A stretch of 25,348 nucleotides of DNA. Origin: Faecalicatena_A orotica (GTDB lineage: Bacteria; Bacillota; Clostridia; Lachnospirales; Lachnospiraceae). Below, one piece after another: positions 16,230 through 24,173 of this stretch. Position 1 is the stretch's first letter. Each line of letters starts with the position of its first letter. The stretch lies in assembly GCF_040545875.1 (NCBI RefSeq), contig NZ_JBEPMR010000024.1. The stretch is one strand, 5' to 3'. The position numbers and the translations under genes were made by a program. The notes beneath the pieces were generated by a model. The model searched no databases, was not told the origin of the DNA, and saw nothing but the letters and a program-made list of their open reading frames with translations.

Positions 16230-16258
16230 TCGAAAAAGAACTGTTTCATTGATAAAAT
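16230..16258 (+). promoter_or_regulatory. Putative promoter of the DUF4867-isomerase operon
   Basis: TCGAAA (16230-16235) and TAAAAT (16253-16258) are 17 bases apart, with TGA giving an extended -10. The weak -35 fits a promoter that needs an activator such as the adjacent AraC protein. Confidence 0.45.
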
Positions 16259-16268
16259 AACCTCATCA

Positions 16269-16288
16269 GGGGAATATTTATTTTCCCC
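16269..16288 (+). promoter_or_regulatory. Hairpin in the DUF4867 leader
   Basis: GGGGAA (16269-16274) and TTCCCC (16283-16288) form a 6-bp stem with an 8-base loop at the start of the predicted transcript. There is no T-run, so it is not a canonical terminator. It may stabilise the mRNA 5' end. Confidence 0.4.
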
Positions 16289-16322
16289 GTCATCATGTAA
16301 ACAAAATTAGGAGGTTAGCATA

Positions 16323-16940
16323 ATGAATATTCAGAAAGTAACTGATTCTTCATTTGGCAAGTATGGAAAGGTCCTGGAGGGATATTCCATCTCAAGGATT
16401 CTGGAAGAGATGGAGCATACGCCTCTGCCGGAAGAAGTGATCTATGTACCATCTGTAGAAGAGATGGAAGCGCTGCCGGAAGCAGAAGCCTTTAAAAACA
16501 GGGCATATGGCGGGCTGCCGATCCAGATTGGATACTGCAACGGGGACAATCATAAGCTGAATGGTCTGGAATACCACCGCTCATCAGAGATTAACATTGC
16601 AGTGACAGACCTGATCCTGCTTATTGGTTTACAGCAGGACATTCAGGCGGATTATACATATGACACTTCTCTGGTGGAGGCATTTTTCGTGCCGGCTGGA
16701 ACCGTGATCGAGGTATATGCGACGACGCTTCACTATGCACCGTGCACCGCTGCAAAGGGCGGATTCAGATGCGTAGTCATTCTGCCGAAGGATACGAACA
16801 CAGATTTGACATTTGAACCCGGAACAGAAGGAGAGGACCGTCTGATCACGGCAAAGAACAAGTGGCTGATTGCGCATGAGGATGCAGGGATCGAAGGCGC
16901 TTTCTGCGGGCTGAAAGGCGAGAACATCACGCTTGAGTAA
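16323..16940 (+). CDS. DUF4867 family cupin-like protein
   Basis: The 205-residue protein is of the DUF4867 type, which in Clostridia accompanies FucI/AraA-type isomerase genes. A cupin-like core is visible. The first motif, GLEYHRSSEINIAV, supplies His85 and Glu89, preceded by His77. The second motif, VPAGTVIEVYATTLHYAPC, supplies His137. Together these could bind one metal ion. D-lyxose isomerases and several sugar epimerases are also cupins, so a role in handling the sugar substrate (isomerisation, epimerisation or anomer conversion) is plausible but unproven. No signal peptide is seen. AGGAGG (16309-16314) is eight bases before the ATG. It is the first gene of the operon with the isomerase. 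Confidence 0.75.
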   Translation: MNIQKVTDSSFGKYGKVLEGYSISRILEEMEHTPLPEEVIYVPSVEEMEALPEAEAFKNRAYGGLPIQIGYCNGDNHKLNGLEYHRSSEINIAVTDLILLIGLQQDIQADYTYDTSLVEAFFVPAGTVIEVYATTLHYAPCTAAKGGFRCVVILPKDTNTDLTFEPGTEGEDRLITAKNKWLIAHEDAGIEGAFCGLKGENITLE

Positions 16941-17010
16941 TTATTTCATTTTAAGTTTAGAGAGAACAGGACACTATAAAAAATAGTTTTATGAAAGGAA
17001 GGTACAAGTT

Positions 17011-18495
17011 ATGAGTAACATGCCAGAATTAAAAATCGGAGTTGTAGCTGTCAGCAGAGATTGTTTCCCGGAGAGTCTTTCCGTGACAAGAAGAGAAGCA
17101 CTGATCAATGCTTATAAGGAGAAATACGGGGAAGGCGAGATTTATGAATGTCCGATCTGTATTGTAGAAAGTGAAATCCACATGGTGCAGGCTTTAGAGG
17201 ATGTTAAGAATGCAGGATGCAACGCGCTGGTTGTATATCTTGGAAACTTCGGACCGGAGATTTCAGAGACACTGCTTGCAAAACATTTTGACGGACCGAA
17301 GATGTTCATCGCGGCAGCAGAAGAGACAGGCAGCAACCTGCTTCAGGGACGCGGCGACGCTTACTGCGGTATGCTCAATGCAAGCTATAACCTGCAGCTG
17401 CGCAATATCAAAGCATATATCCCGGAATACCCGGTTGGAACAGCAGCAGAATGTGCAGATATGATCCATGAATTCAGACCGGTCGCCAGAGCAGTTGTTG
17501 CACTGAATGACCTGAAAATTATCAGCTTCGGACCTCGTCCGCTGAACTTCCTTGCATGTAATGCACCAATCAAGCAGTTATACAATCTGGGCGTGGAGAT
17601 TGAAGAAAACTCCGAACTGGATTTATTTGAGGCATTTAACAAACATGCCGGTGATGAAAGAATTGCGGCAGTTGTAAAAGAGATGGAAGAAGAACTCGGT
17701 GCAGGCAACAAGAAACCTGAGATTCTTGAGAAACTGGCCCAGTATGAGATTACACTGAAGGACTGGATCGAGGAGCACAAAGGTTACAGAAAATACGTGG
17801 CAATTGCAGGAAAATGCTGGCCTGCATTCCAGACACAGTTTGGATTTGTTCCATGCTATGTCAACAGCCGCCTGACTGCACAGGGAATCCCAGTTTCCTG
17901 CGAAGTAGATATTTACGGTGCACTGAGTGAATTCATCGGAACCGTAGTCAGTGAAGACGCCGTAACACTGCTGGATATCAACAACACCGTACCGGCAGAT
18001 ATGTTTAAAGAAGACATTGAAGGCAAATACAACTATACACAGAAAGATACATTTATGGGATTCCACTGTGGTAACACAGCATCCAGCAAGCTTACTTCCT
18101 GCGAGATGAAGTACCAGATGATCATGGCAAGGGCTCTTCCAGAAGAAGTAACACAGGGAACACTCGAAGGCGATATCGTACCTGGAGACATCACATTCTT
18201 CAGACTCCAGAGTACCGCAGACTGTAAGCTCCGCGCATACATAGCACAGGGAGAAGTCCTTCCGGTAGCAACCAGATCCTTCGGATCCATTGGAGTATTT
18301 GCAATACCGGAGATGGGCAGATTCTACCGCCATGTACTGATTGAGGGCGGATACCCGCACCACGGCGCAGTTGCATTCGGAAACCACGGCAAGGCACTGT
18401 TTGAAGTATTCAAGTATATCGGCGTGCCGGTAGAAGAAATCGGATACAACCAGCCCGCAGGCGTAAGATACCCGACAGAAAATCCTTGGAAATAG
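17011..18495 (+). CDS. L-fucose/L-arabinose isomerase family sugar isomerase
   Basis: The 494-residue protein has the FucI/AraA fold: an N-terminal Rossmann-like domain starting LKIGVVAVSRDCFPES, a middle domain and a C-terminal catalytic part. Candidate metal ligands are Glu298 (PVSCEVDIYGALSE), Asp322 (TLLDINNT) and His450 or His451 (GGYPHHGAVAFGNHG). Enzymes of this family interconvert aldoses and ketoses with a divalent metal ion. It is somewhat shorter than classical FucI (about 590 residues) and does not look like canonical AraA. The xylulokinase gene next to it suggests that the product is D-xylulose or a similar pentulose, so the substrate may be D-xylose, D-lyxose or D-arabinose. GGAAGG (16997-17002) is eight bases before the ATG. 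Confidence 0.85.
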   Translation: MSNMPELKIGVVAVSRDCFPESLSVTRREALINAYKEKYGEGEIYECPICIVESEIHMVQALEDVKNAGCNALVVYLGNFGPEISETLLAKHFDGPKMFIAAAEETGSNLLQGRGDAYCGMLNASYNLQLRNIKAYIPEYPVGTAAECADMIHEFRPVARAVVALNDLKIISFGPRPLNFLACNAPIKQLYNLGVEIEENSELDLFEAFNKHAGDERIAAVVKEMEEELGAGNKKPEILEKLAQYEITLKDWIEEHKGYRKYVAIAGKCWPAFQTQFGFVPCYVNSRLTAQGIPVSCEVDIYGALSEFIGTVVSEDAVTLLDINNTVPADMFKEDIEGKYNYTQKDTFMGFHCGNTASSKLTSCEMKYQMIMARALPEEVTQGTLEGDIVPGDITFFRLQSTADCKLRAYIAQGEVLPVATRSFGSIGVFAIPEMGRFYRHVLIEGGYPHHGAVAFGNHGKALFEVFKYIGVPVEEIGYNQPAGVRYPTENPWK

Positions 18496-18503
18496 TCAGA
18501 AAT

Positions 18504-18541
18504 TTCAGAAAACGGAGAGCAAAGGGGTCAGACCCCTTTGC
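18504..18541. repeat. REP-like palindromic repeat, copy 1
   Basis: The unit begins TTCAGAAAACGGAG and ends in a hairpin with arms GCAAAGGGG (18519-18527) and CCCCTTTGC (18533-18541) around TCAGA. It lies between the isomerase stop and the xylulokinase ribosome binding site. It matches copy 2 at 20051-20088 over 38 bases with three differences. In mRNA it would form a stable intercistronic hairpin. The GGGGTCAGACCCC core resembles repetitive palindromes known from many bacteria. Confidence 0.8.
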
Positions 18542-18563
18542 ATCTCTTTGCAGGAGGTTACAG

Positions 18564-20036
18564 ATGTTATATATAGGCGTAGACTTAGGAACCTCAGCGG
18601 TAAAACTGCTGCTGATGGATGAGAATGGCAAGATTCAGAATATTGTTTCAAAAGAGTATCTGCTTTACTTTCCGCATCCGGGCTGGTCCCAGCAGGATCC
18701 GCAGGACTGGTATGCACAGACTGTGGAGGGAATCAGGGAACTGACGGCTGACTGCGATAAATCTCAGGTTGCAGGAATCAGTTTTGGCGGACAGATGCAC
18801 GGACTCGTTGTGTTGGATGAGAATGATGACGTGATCCGCCCGGCGATCCTGTGGAATGACGGCCGTACAGGGAAAGAGACAGACTACCTGAATAATGTGA
18901 TTGGAAAAGATAAATTGTCCAAGTATACTGCAAATATTGCGTTTGCAGGATTCACGGCCCCGAAGATTCTCTGGATGAAAGAAAACGAGCCTGATAACTT
19001 CGCGAAAATCAGTAAGATTATGCTGCCGAAGGATTATCTTGCATACAAGTTAAGCGGTGTATTCTGCACGGATTATTCAGATGCGTCAGGTATGCTTCTT
19101 ATGGATGTAGAGCATAAATGCTGGTCAAAAGAAATGATGGAAATCTGCGGTGTGACAGAAGCACAGCTTCCGAAACTGTATGAGAGCTATGATATTGTAG
19201 GAAGTATCAAGGCAGACCTGGCAGAAGAATTTGGCTTTACAGGTGATGTGAAAGTAGCGGCAGGTGCAGGAGACAATGCGGCGGCAGCAGTGGGAACAGG
19301 AACGGTCGGAGATGGTATGTGTAACATATCCCTCGGAACGTCAGGCACAATTTTTATTTCCAGCAAGTCGTTCGGCGTAGATGAAAATAATGCACTGCAT
19401 TCCTTTGCACATGCGGACGGATATTATCACCTGATGGGATGTATGTTAAGTGCAGCTTCCTGTAACAAATGGTGGATGGATGAAATCTTAAAAACAAAGG
19501 AATATGCATCAGAGCAGGAAGGCATCGTAAAACTGGGAGAGAATCAGGTATTCTATCTTCCATACCTGATGGGAGAGCGCTCCCCGCACAATGATCCGAA
19601 AGCACGCGCAACATTCATCGGAATGACGATGGATACAACAAGGGAAGATATGACACAGGCGGTTCTGGAAGGGGTTGCCTTCGGTTTAAGAGATTCCCTC
19701 GAGGTTGCAAGAAGCCTTGGAATCAAGATCGAGCGGACAAAGATCTGCGGCGGCGGCGCAAAGAGCCCGCTGTGGAAGAAGATTATTGCAAATGTTATGA
19801 ACTTAAAAGTAGATGTCATCGAGAGTGAAGAAGGACCGGGATACGGCGGAGCCATACTGGCGGCAGTTGGCTGCGGAGAATATGCATCCGTGGAAGAAGC
19901 GGCCGGAAAGCTTGTAAAAGTCATAGAGACTGTAGAACCGGACCCAGAACTCGTTGCAAAATATGAAGAACGGTATCAGAAATTCAGAAAGATATATCCG
20001 ACCGTAAAAGGACTGTTTCAGGAACTGGCCGAATAG
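18564..20036 (+). CDS. xylB: Xylulokinase (FGGY family)
   Basis: The 490-residue kinase phosphorylates a ketopentose, most likely D-xylulose, in the cytoplasm to give the 5-phosphate that enters the pentose phosphate pathway. It shows the N-terminal phosphate-binding motif YIGVDLGTSAVKLLL, the xylulokinase-typical GGQMHGLV (Met78-His79), ILWNDGRT, and GAGDNAAAAVGTG with the catalytic base Asp237. The FGGY C-terminal signature is also present (GGGAKSPLWKKIIANV). The start at 18564 is set by AGGAGG (18552-18557) and by the exact position of the first beta strand. A longer frame would translate through the palindromic repeat. Some FGGY members act on ribulose or L-xylulose, so substrate remains inferred. 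Confidence 0.9.
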   Translation: MLYIGVDLGTSAVKLLLMDENGKIQNIVSKEYLLYFPHPGWSQQDPQDWYAQTVEGIRELTADCDKSQVAGISFGGQMHGLVVLDENDDVIRPAILWNDGRTGKETDYLNNVIGKDKLSKYTANIAFAGFTAPKILWMKENEPDNFAKISKIMLPKDYLAYKLSGVFCTDYSDASGMLLMDVEHKCWSKEMMEICGVTEAQLPKLYESYDIVGSIKADLAEEFGFTGDVKVAAGAGDNAAAAVGTGTVGDGMCNISLGTSGTIFISSKSFGVDENNALHSFAHADGYYHLMGCMLSAASCNKWWMDEILKTKEYASEQEGIVKLGENQVFYLPYLMGERSPHNDPKARATFIGMTMDTTREDMTQAVLEGVAFGLRDSLEVARSLGIKIERTKICGGGAKSPLWKKIIANVMNLKVDVIESEEGPGYGGAILAAVGCGEYASVEEAAGKLVKVIETVEPDPELVAKYEERYQKFRKIYPTVKGLFQELAE

Positions 20037-20050
20037 AAATTGATAAAATA

Positions 20051-20091
20051 TTCTGAAAATGGAGCGCAAAGGGGTCAGACCCCTTTGCGCT
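20051..20091. repeat. REP-like palindromic repeat, copy 2, doubling as terminator
   Basis: The unit begins TTCTGAAAATGGAG and contains arms of 13 bases (GCGCAAAGGGGTC and GACCCCTTTGCGC, 20064-20090) around one A, followed by TTTTG. It starts 15 bases after the xylulokinase stop and could act as its rho-independent terminator. It is homologous to copy 1 at 18504-18541, including the upstream 15 bases outside the hairpin. Confidence 0.8.
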
Positions 20092-20097
20092 TTTGTG

Positions 20098-20126
20098 TGG
20101 ATTTTAAGTCCCATCCCGTTTATAAT
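20098..20126 (+). promoter_or_regulatory. Putative promoter of the LUD gene
   Basis: A perfect -10 TATAAT (20121-20126) is preceded at 17 bases by a weak -35 TGGATT (20098-20103). It lies 49 bases before the LUD start and directly after the repeat/terminator. Confidence 0.4.
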
Positions 20127-20174
20127 GAATACTAACAAATAAAACCAATTAAGTGAAAAAGAGGAGGACAAGCA

Positions 20175-20813
20175 ATGGAAGAGAACCGCACGAAACGTAA
20201 CCAGCTGCTGGCAGGGCACGTGATTAAGAATTTGAAGAACAGAAATATTGAAGGATACTATGCTAAGGATAAAGAGGAGGCGCTTAAGATTGCGCTGGAA
20301 CTGATTCCGGAAGGGAGCACGGTTGGCTGGGGCGGATCGGCATCTATCAGTGAGATCGGGTTGAAACAGGCAGTCTGTGAGGGGAATTACGAGGTGATTA
20401 ACCGGGATGTCTGTAAGACTCCGGAGGAGAAACGTGCGGCGGAGCTGAAATGTTTTGACAGCGACTATTTTCTTGCAAGTGCCAATGCGGTTACGCGGGA
20501 TGGCGTGCTTGTAAATATAGATAAGTTTGCCAACCGTATCGCAGCGATTGCTTACGGGCCGAGAAATGTCATTCTGGTTATTGGGATGAATAAGATTGTG
20601 AGAAATGTTGAGGATGCGGCGAAGCGTGCAAGGGATGAGGCCAGTACTATCAATGCAGCCCGTCTGGATACGGAAACACCGTGCCGTAATACCGGTATGT
20701 GCTATGACTGCAAAGGGGCGAAATCACTCTGCTGCCAGATTCTTGTAACGCGCAGTTCAGCGGTGGATGGGAGGATGAAGGTGATCCTTGTGAATGATGC
20801 ATTAGGATTCTAA
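20175..20813 (+). CDS. LUD-domain protein (LutC/YkgG-like)
   Basis: The 212-residue stand-alone LUD-domain protein shows STVGWGGSASISEIGL near residues 49-64, SDYFLASANAVTRDGVLVN-type sequence in the middle and a cysteine-rich part CRNTGMCYDCKGAKSLCC near 170-187. The tail NDALGF is also typical. LUD proteins in lactate-utilisation operons work with iron-sulfur partners (LutA, LutB), but none are encoded here, so lactate oxidation is not supported. The clustered cysteines may bind a metal. GAGGAGG (20161-20167) is seven bases before the ATG. It has a possible own promoter and follows the xylulokinase on the same strand. Its role in the sugar locus is unknown. Confidence 0.8.
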   Translation: MEENRTKRNQLLAGHVIKNLKNRNIEGYYAKDKEEALKIALELIPEGSTVGWGGSASISEIGLKQAVCEGNYEVINRDVCKTPEEKRAAELKCFDSDYFLASANAVTRDGVLVNIDKFANRIAAIAYGPRNVILVIGMNKIVRNVEDAAKRARDEASTINAARLDTETPCRNTGMCYDCKGAKSLCCQILVTRSSAVDGRMKVILVNDALGF

Positions 20814-21044
20814 TCTAACGGTAAGTATCAGGACGAGATACGGATGCTGAAGGCCTATGGTGACAATACGCCGAATATTGTGGACAATATCAGGAACAAC
20901 CTGAACTGGCAGGGGGTCCGCGATGTATTTTACCTGAGTATCAAGGATCTGCTGCTGGAAAAAAAGACACCGGCTGAGGTTGCCGCCGGTATTGACCAAA
21001 GCTGCAATACTGCACTTTCTATAGGGCGGGGGAAAGAAAAATAA
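20814..21044 (+). pseudogene. C-terminal remnant of a sugar ABC solute-binding protein
   Basis: Directly after the LUD stop, in the same frame, a coding-like stretch of about 75 codons begins NGKYQDEIRMLKAYGDN. It contains LLLEKKTPAEVAAGID and ends near NTALSIGRGKEK. The pattern of a helix followed by KTPAEVAAGIDQ and a terminal helix is typical of the last part of family 1 sugar-binding proteins. There is no ribosome binding site or start, and the N-terminal roughly 350 residues are missing. It is best explained as the end of a deleted importer gene that once followed the LUD gene. A chance similarity is possible because the motif is short. Confidence 0.5.
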
Positions 21045-21095
21045 ACGGTGCTATAGCTCCATTCTTCCCAGTAGGGGGCTATTACAGCATTCTAA

Positions 21096-21112
21096 ATGAA
21101 CTGTCAGTTCAT
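21096..21112. repeat. Palindrome near the left edge of the AT-rich region
   Basis: ATGAACTG and CAGTTCAT are perfect 8-bp arms around one T. The site lies between the solute-binding protein remnant and the KTR remnant. Its function is unknown. Confidence 0.4.
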
Positions 21113-21194
21113 CTATATGACCACAATACTCCGCAGCAAGAATTGGGCTTTTTTCTTTGCCGTCGTGCGGCGGATGAATTTCATTAACAAAGAA

Positions 21195-21238
21195 AGAGTC
21201 GATAACACCAGCCCAAAGTTCTACTTGTTATCGGCTCT
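21195..21238. repeat. Imperfect 13-bp inverted repeat at the KTR stop
   Basis: AGAGTCGATAACA (21195-21207) pairs with TGTTATCGGCTCT (21226-21238) with one G-T wobble around an 18-base loop. The right arm contains the stop codon and last codons of the KTR remnant. It may be an end structure of that gene, but there is no T-run. Confidence 0.4.
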
Positions 21239-21359
21239 GCGTCTGTGCATCTGGCTCTTTGATAACGGATATTTTAAATTGTTGAACGTTAATTAGTGTC
21301 TTATTTTTACATTTTGGGCAATACAAAGGAAAGTTTTTCAAAATATTATTATTCTGCAT
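21228..21359 (-). pseudogene. Truncated Cys-rich KTR domain protein
   Basis: A 43-codon frame encodes MQNNNI followed by LKNFPLYCPKCKNKTLINV and ending in KISVIKEPDAQTQSR. This matches the C-terminal half of the Cys_rich_KTR family, small zinc-ribbon-like proteins carried by Firmicutes conjugative elements. The usual N-terminal half, with its first Cys pair and the KTR motif, is missing, so only one Cys pair (CPKC) remains. The frame starts inside the last codons of the ABC permease gene (ATG at 21359 versus stop at 21349), which marks a recombination junction. Translation through the coupled ATG is possible, but the product is probably not functional. Confidence 0.7.
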
Positions 21360-23061
21360 AGATTATATCTGTAATTTCCTCTTTTTCTATAATTTTTTTA
21401 ATTCTCAAACTAAAAGCTGCCTGTACCCCATAATAGATTAAGTTCATCAGTACAAAAGCTATTATGAGGACAAAAAGATTTATACCAAACGGCATATAAT
21501 CGTTAGTAGAAACTGAAAGTGAATTTTGTATTGCTCTTGCTAATAGAATACTGGGTGTAAGAGTTATTACGAACACAACCCATAAAACAGGCAAATAAAC
21601 ATCTATCAATAATTTTCGTATATATTTGGTAGGATGTCCTAACATGCTCAATATCAAAATGTCATGGGTATTATCTTGAAAGCTGATATGCAAAACAAGA
21701 AAAATTAAAATAATTCCTACTAAAACACCCGTTACCTGATTGATTACAGCACTTGTTTTATTAGACACTGAATTGCGGTTTAATTCCTCAATTCGCTGCT
21801 CTTTGCTTGTTACAGTGCCACCTTTGAGTTTATCTGCGCTGAATGCACCATTATAAGAACCGGCTGGAATGTCAAGAATTTCTGTTAGTTGTTCTCCGTT
21901 CATATAAATATGGTTGGTTTGTGCGTTGGCAGCGATTTCTCCAACAATAAACTGATGCTGTTCATCAGCAATCGTAACGACTAAAATATCTCCGATTTTA
22001 ACACCATAAATTTCCGAAAGTTCGGGGTTGATATAAACATATCCTGCATTTGGTGTTGTTAATAATTTGTTGTTTTTGTTTTGCAATTCATACAGTGCAT
22101 TTATGTCATAAAGTCCCGATACAGTACATTTTATTTCATAATTATTTATCGTGATAGTTGATGCACTGTCAATGTACATCATTACATTACTGAACATGTC
22201 GGTAGTTTTATATTCTTGATATTGTATTTGATACTCATAATTATGACCTGTGGTTTGCGCATTAAATATCTTAGCACTACTGATATTCAGCGATTGACCT
22301 AAAATCATGCACACATTAAATGACATGACAGATACAAACAAAAGCAATATAGACAACGGCTTGCGTAGAGCAATTCTCAAAGAAAGTCTTTTATGTACGG
22401 GTACAATACGACTTATCTTATCCGCAATTTTCAATGTTACCGGAAAGCGATTTTGTATACTATTTCCTGCTAACAATGAACCAGCTTCTTTATTTCTTAC
22501 AAAACCATAACACAATAATGCTACAATGCAAAAAATAATTGTTGAAACCACAAGACCTATTACTAAACTAAATCCACTTATACTTTTTGTTAAACCTGTC
22601 ACATCATAAGTCTTTGTATTAGCCCTTATTAAAATAGCAGATAAGACATATCCCCCCAATAATCCCAATATTGCGCCCCAAATAGACAATACTGCTGTAA
22701 AAGCAATAAAGAAAAACTGCAAACTACTATTTTTAAAACCAAGAGTTTTTATGCACCCTATTTGCTTTTTATTCGTTCTGAAAAATCTGTAAAAAAACAT
22801 AACAAATACTACTATGGAAAGACTTACAAGAGATAGCCAAAATGTATAAGCGAGTATCATATTTGAATTGAGTGCGCTTTTATATAGTTGTTGGTTGGCT
22901 GTAAGATTTTGCAAGCTATTCAGTATCTTTATGTTTCCATCAATAGAACCCATTACAAAGAAAAACGAAAGTGAGGTCAACATTGTAAGAAGTAATAACA
23001 ATGACAGGAAGATTTTATCTTTTATAACTTGTTTGAAAAGCTGTTTATATATAAGTTTCAT
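21349..23061 (-). CDS. FtsX-like ABC transporter permease
   Basis: The 570-residue membrane protein has about eight helices (17-38, 68-94, 113-146, 163-188, 236-258, 443-461, 486-509 and 524-547). A large extracytoplasmic domain lies at about 259-440. This matches FtsX/MacB-type permeases that export or dislodge peptides and lipids instead of forming a classical channel. The ATG at 23061 is preferred over an in-frame ATG at 23076 because GGAGG (23070-23074) is eight bases upstream and because it then follows the ATPase stop by five bases. It works with the adjacent ATPase. The substrate may be a cell-envelope-active peptide, judged only from the family and the LytTR context. Confidence 0.82.
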   Translation of the reverse strand: MKLIYKQLFKQVIKDKIFLSLLLLLTMLTSLSFFFVMGSIDGNIKILNSLQNLTANQQLYKSALNSNMILAYTFWLSLVSLSIVVFVMFFYRFFRTNKKQIGCIKTLGFKNSSLQFFFIAFTAVLSIWGAILGLLGGYVLSAILIRANTKTYDVTGLTKSISGFSLVIGLVVSTIIFCIVALLCYGFVRNKEAGSLLAGNSIQNRFPVTLKIADKISRIVPVHKRLSLRIALRKPLSILLLFVSVMSFNVCMILGQSLNISSAKIFNAQTTGHNYEYQIQYQEYKTTDMFSNVMMYIDSASTITINNYEIKCTVSGLYDINALYELQNKNNKLLTTPNAGYVYINPELSEIYGVKIGDILVVTIADEQHQFIVGEIAANAQTNHIYMNGEQLTEILDIPAGSYNGAFSADKLKGGTVTSKEQRIEELNRNSVSNKTSAVINQVTGVLVGIILIFLVLHISFQDNTHDILILSMLGHPTKYIRKLLIDVYLPVLWVVFVITLTPSILLARAIQNSLSVSTNDYMPFGINLFVLIIAFVLMNLIYYGVQAAFSLRIKKIIEKEEITDIIYAE

Positions 23062-23066
23062 ATCCC

Positions 23067-23762
23067 TCACCTCCAAATCATGTCGTTAGCAGATACTGGA
23101 TTTTTATTTGCTATATCACTCGTAACCATTCCATCCTTCATTGTTATAATGCGATTGGCTGTATGTGCAATCTGTTCATTATGTGTTGCAAAAAGTATGG
23201 TAACGCCGAAAGTGTTTTTCAGACTGTGTAATAGTTCTACTACCTTTTTGCTGTTTTCTTCGTCCAATGCTCCAGTAGCTTCATCACAAAATATGAAAGG
23301 TGTTCCTTTGATAACTGCTCTCGCAATAGCAACCCGTTGTTGTTGCCCGCCGGATAGCTGTGCAGGAAACTTATCTAACAGTCCATCTATTTCCAGAATA
23401 CGGGTCAATCTGTCAAAGGCAAGCGGTGTCATTTGGAAAGAAATACCGACTTTAATATTTTCTTCTGCCGTAAGGTTATTTAATAGCATATAATTTTGAA
23501 ATACATAACCTATATTATTTCGTTTCCAATCGGCAAGCTCTGTCTGTGATAAAGTAGTAATTATTTTATCTTCATATTTAACTGTGCCTGTGGTAGGCTT
23601 TACCATTCCAGAAAGAATATTCAGAAGCGTGGATTTTCCTGAGCCGCTTGGTCCAAGAATTACAGTAAATGTTTCTTGATAAAGAGCAAGCGTAATTCCT
23701 TTGAGTACTTTTTCTTTTCCATAGTCTTTTGTTATTTTTTCTGCGCTAAGAATAGGGATCAT
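23067..23762 (-). CDS. ABC transporter ATPase, LolD/MacB type
   Basis: The 231-residue ATPase has Walker A GPSGSGKST (37-45), a Q-loop in GYVFQNYMLL, the signature LSGGQQQR (136-143), Walker B FIFCDEATGALD with Asp160-Glu161, and the switch His194 in LFATHNEQ. All motifs are intact. The length and the sequence ATGALDEENSKKVVELL are typical of ATPases that pair with FtsX-like permeases in mechanotransmission transporters. It is the third gene of the LytTR operon, 24 bases after the DUF3021 gene and five bases before the permease. Confidence 0.93.
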   Translation of the reverse strand: MIPILSAEKITKDYGKEKVLKGITLALYQETFTVILGPSGSGKSTLLNILSGMVKPTTGTVKYEDKIITTLSQTELADWKRNNIGYVFQNYMLLNNLTAEENIKVGISFQMTPLAFDRLTRILEIDGLLDKFPAQLSGGQQQRVAIARAVIKGTPFIFCDEATGALDEENSKKVVELLHSLKNTFGVTILFATHNEQIAHTANRIITMKDGMVTSDIANKNPVSANDMIWR

Positions 23763-23786
23763 CTTTCATTCTCCTTTGATGTAATG

Positions 23787-24173
23787 TTATTTTCGTTTTT
23801 GCAACAATTCATTTATTTCTTCAACTTCCTGCCGCATTTGAACCATGTTTAGAAAAACTCCGACAATATAAATAATCGTTGTCATTATAACAAGTACCCA
23901 TATTGGGGTACTGCCATACCAGTTAAAAATTGCTCCAAAGATAATTACTACGACTTCCAGATAACCAATGTCTAACGCAAATTCCAATATGGCATAGCTG
24001 CTTTCAAATCTATGTGTAAAAAGTAATCCTATATGAATGACAATATTAACAATGAAAGATTGAAAAACGCTGTTGATAAGAAGAAACTGCGCACCGGAAA
24101 TTGCACCCAAAATGGATAATATTAGTAAAGTAATTGCTGTGCTGCATAAAATGTTTACTGATATTTTTTTCAA
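23787..24173 (-). CDS. DUF3021 family membrane protein
   Basis: The 128-residue protein has four membrane helices at about 8-28, 37-53, 63-83 and 91-110, and a charged C-terminal tail (RQEVEEINELLQKRK). Size, topology and position directly after a LytTR gene identify DUF3021. These membrane proteins are found as partners of stand-alone LytTR regulators in Firmicutes. They are thought to restrain the regulator at the membrane, as in other LytTR inhibitor systems. The start overlaps the LytTR stop by four bases (ATGA), so the two are co-translated. Confidence 0.8.
   Translation of the reverse strand: MKKISVNILCSTAITLLILSILGAISGAQFLLINSVFQSFIVNIVIHIGLLFTHRFESSYAILEFALDIGYLEVVVIIFGAIFNWYGSTPIWVLVIMTTIIYIVGVFLNMVQMRQEVEEINELLQKRK

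Noticed and set aside
17623..18387. A 254-codon open frame on the minus strand
   Set aside because: It lies antisense within the isomerase gene, has no ribosome binding site or recognisable domain, and has an unnatural Cys-rich composition. It is a shadow of the real gene.
20175..20813. LUD protein as part of a lactate oxidation complex
   Set aside because: The LutA and LutB iron-sulfur partners are absent, so only the domain name is supported.
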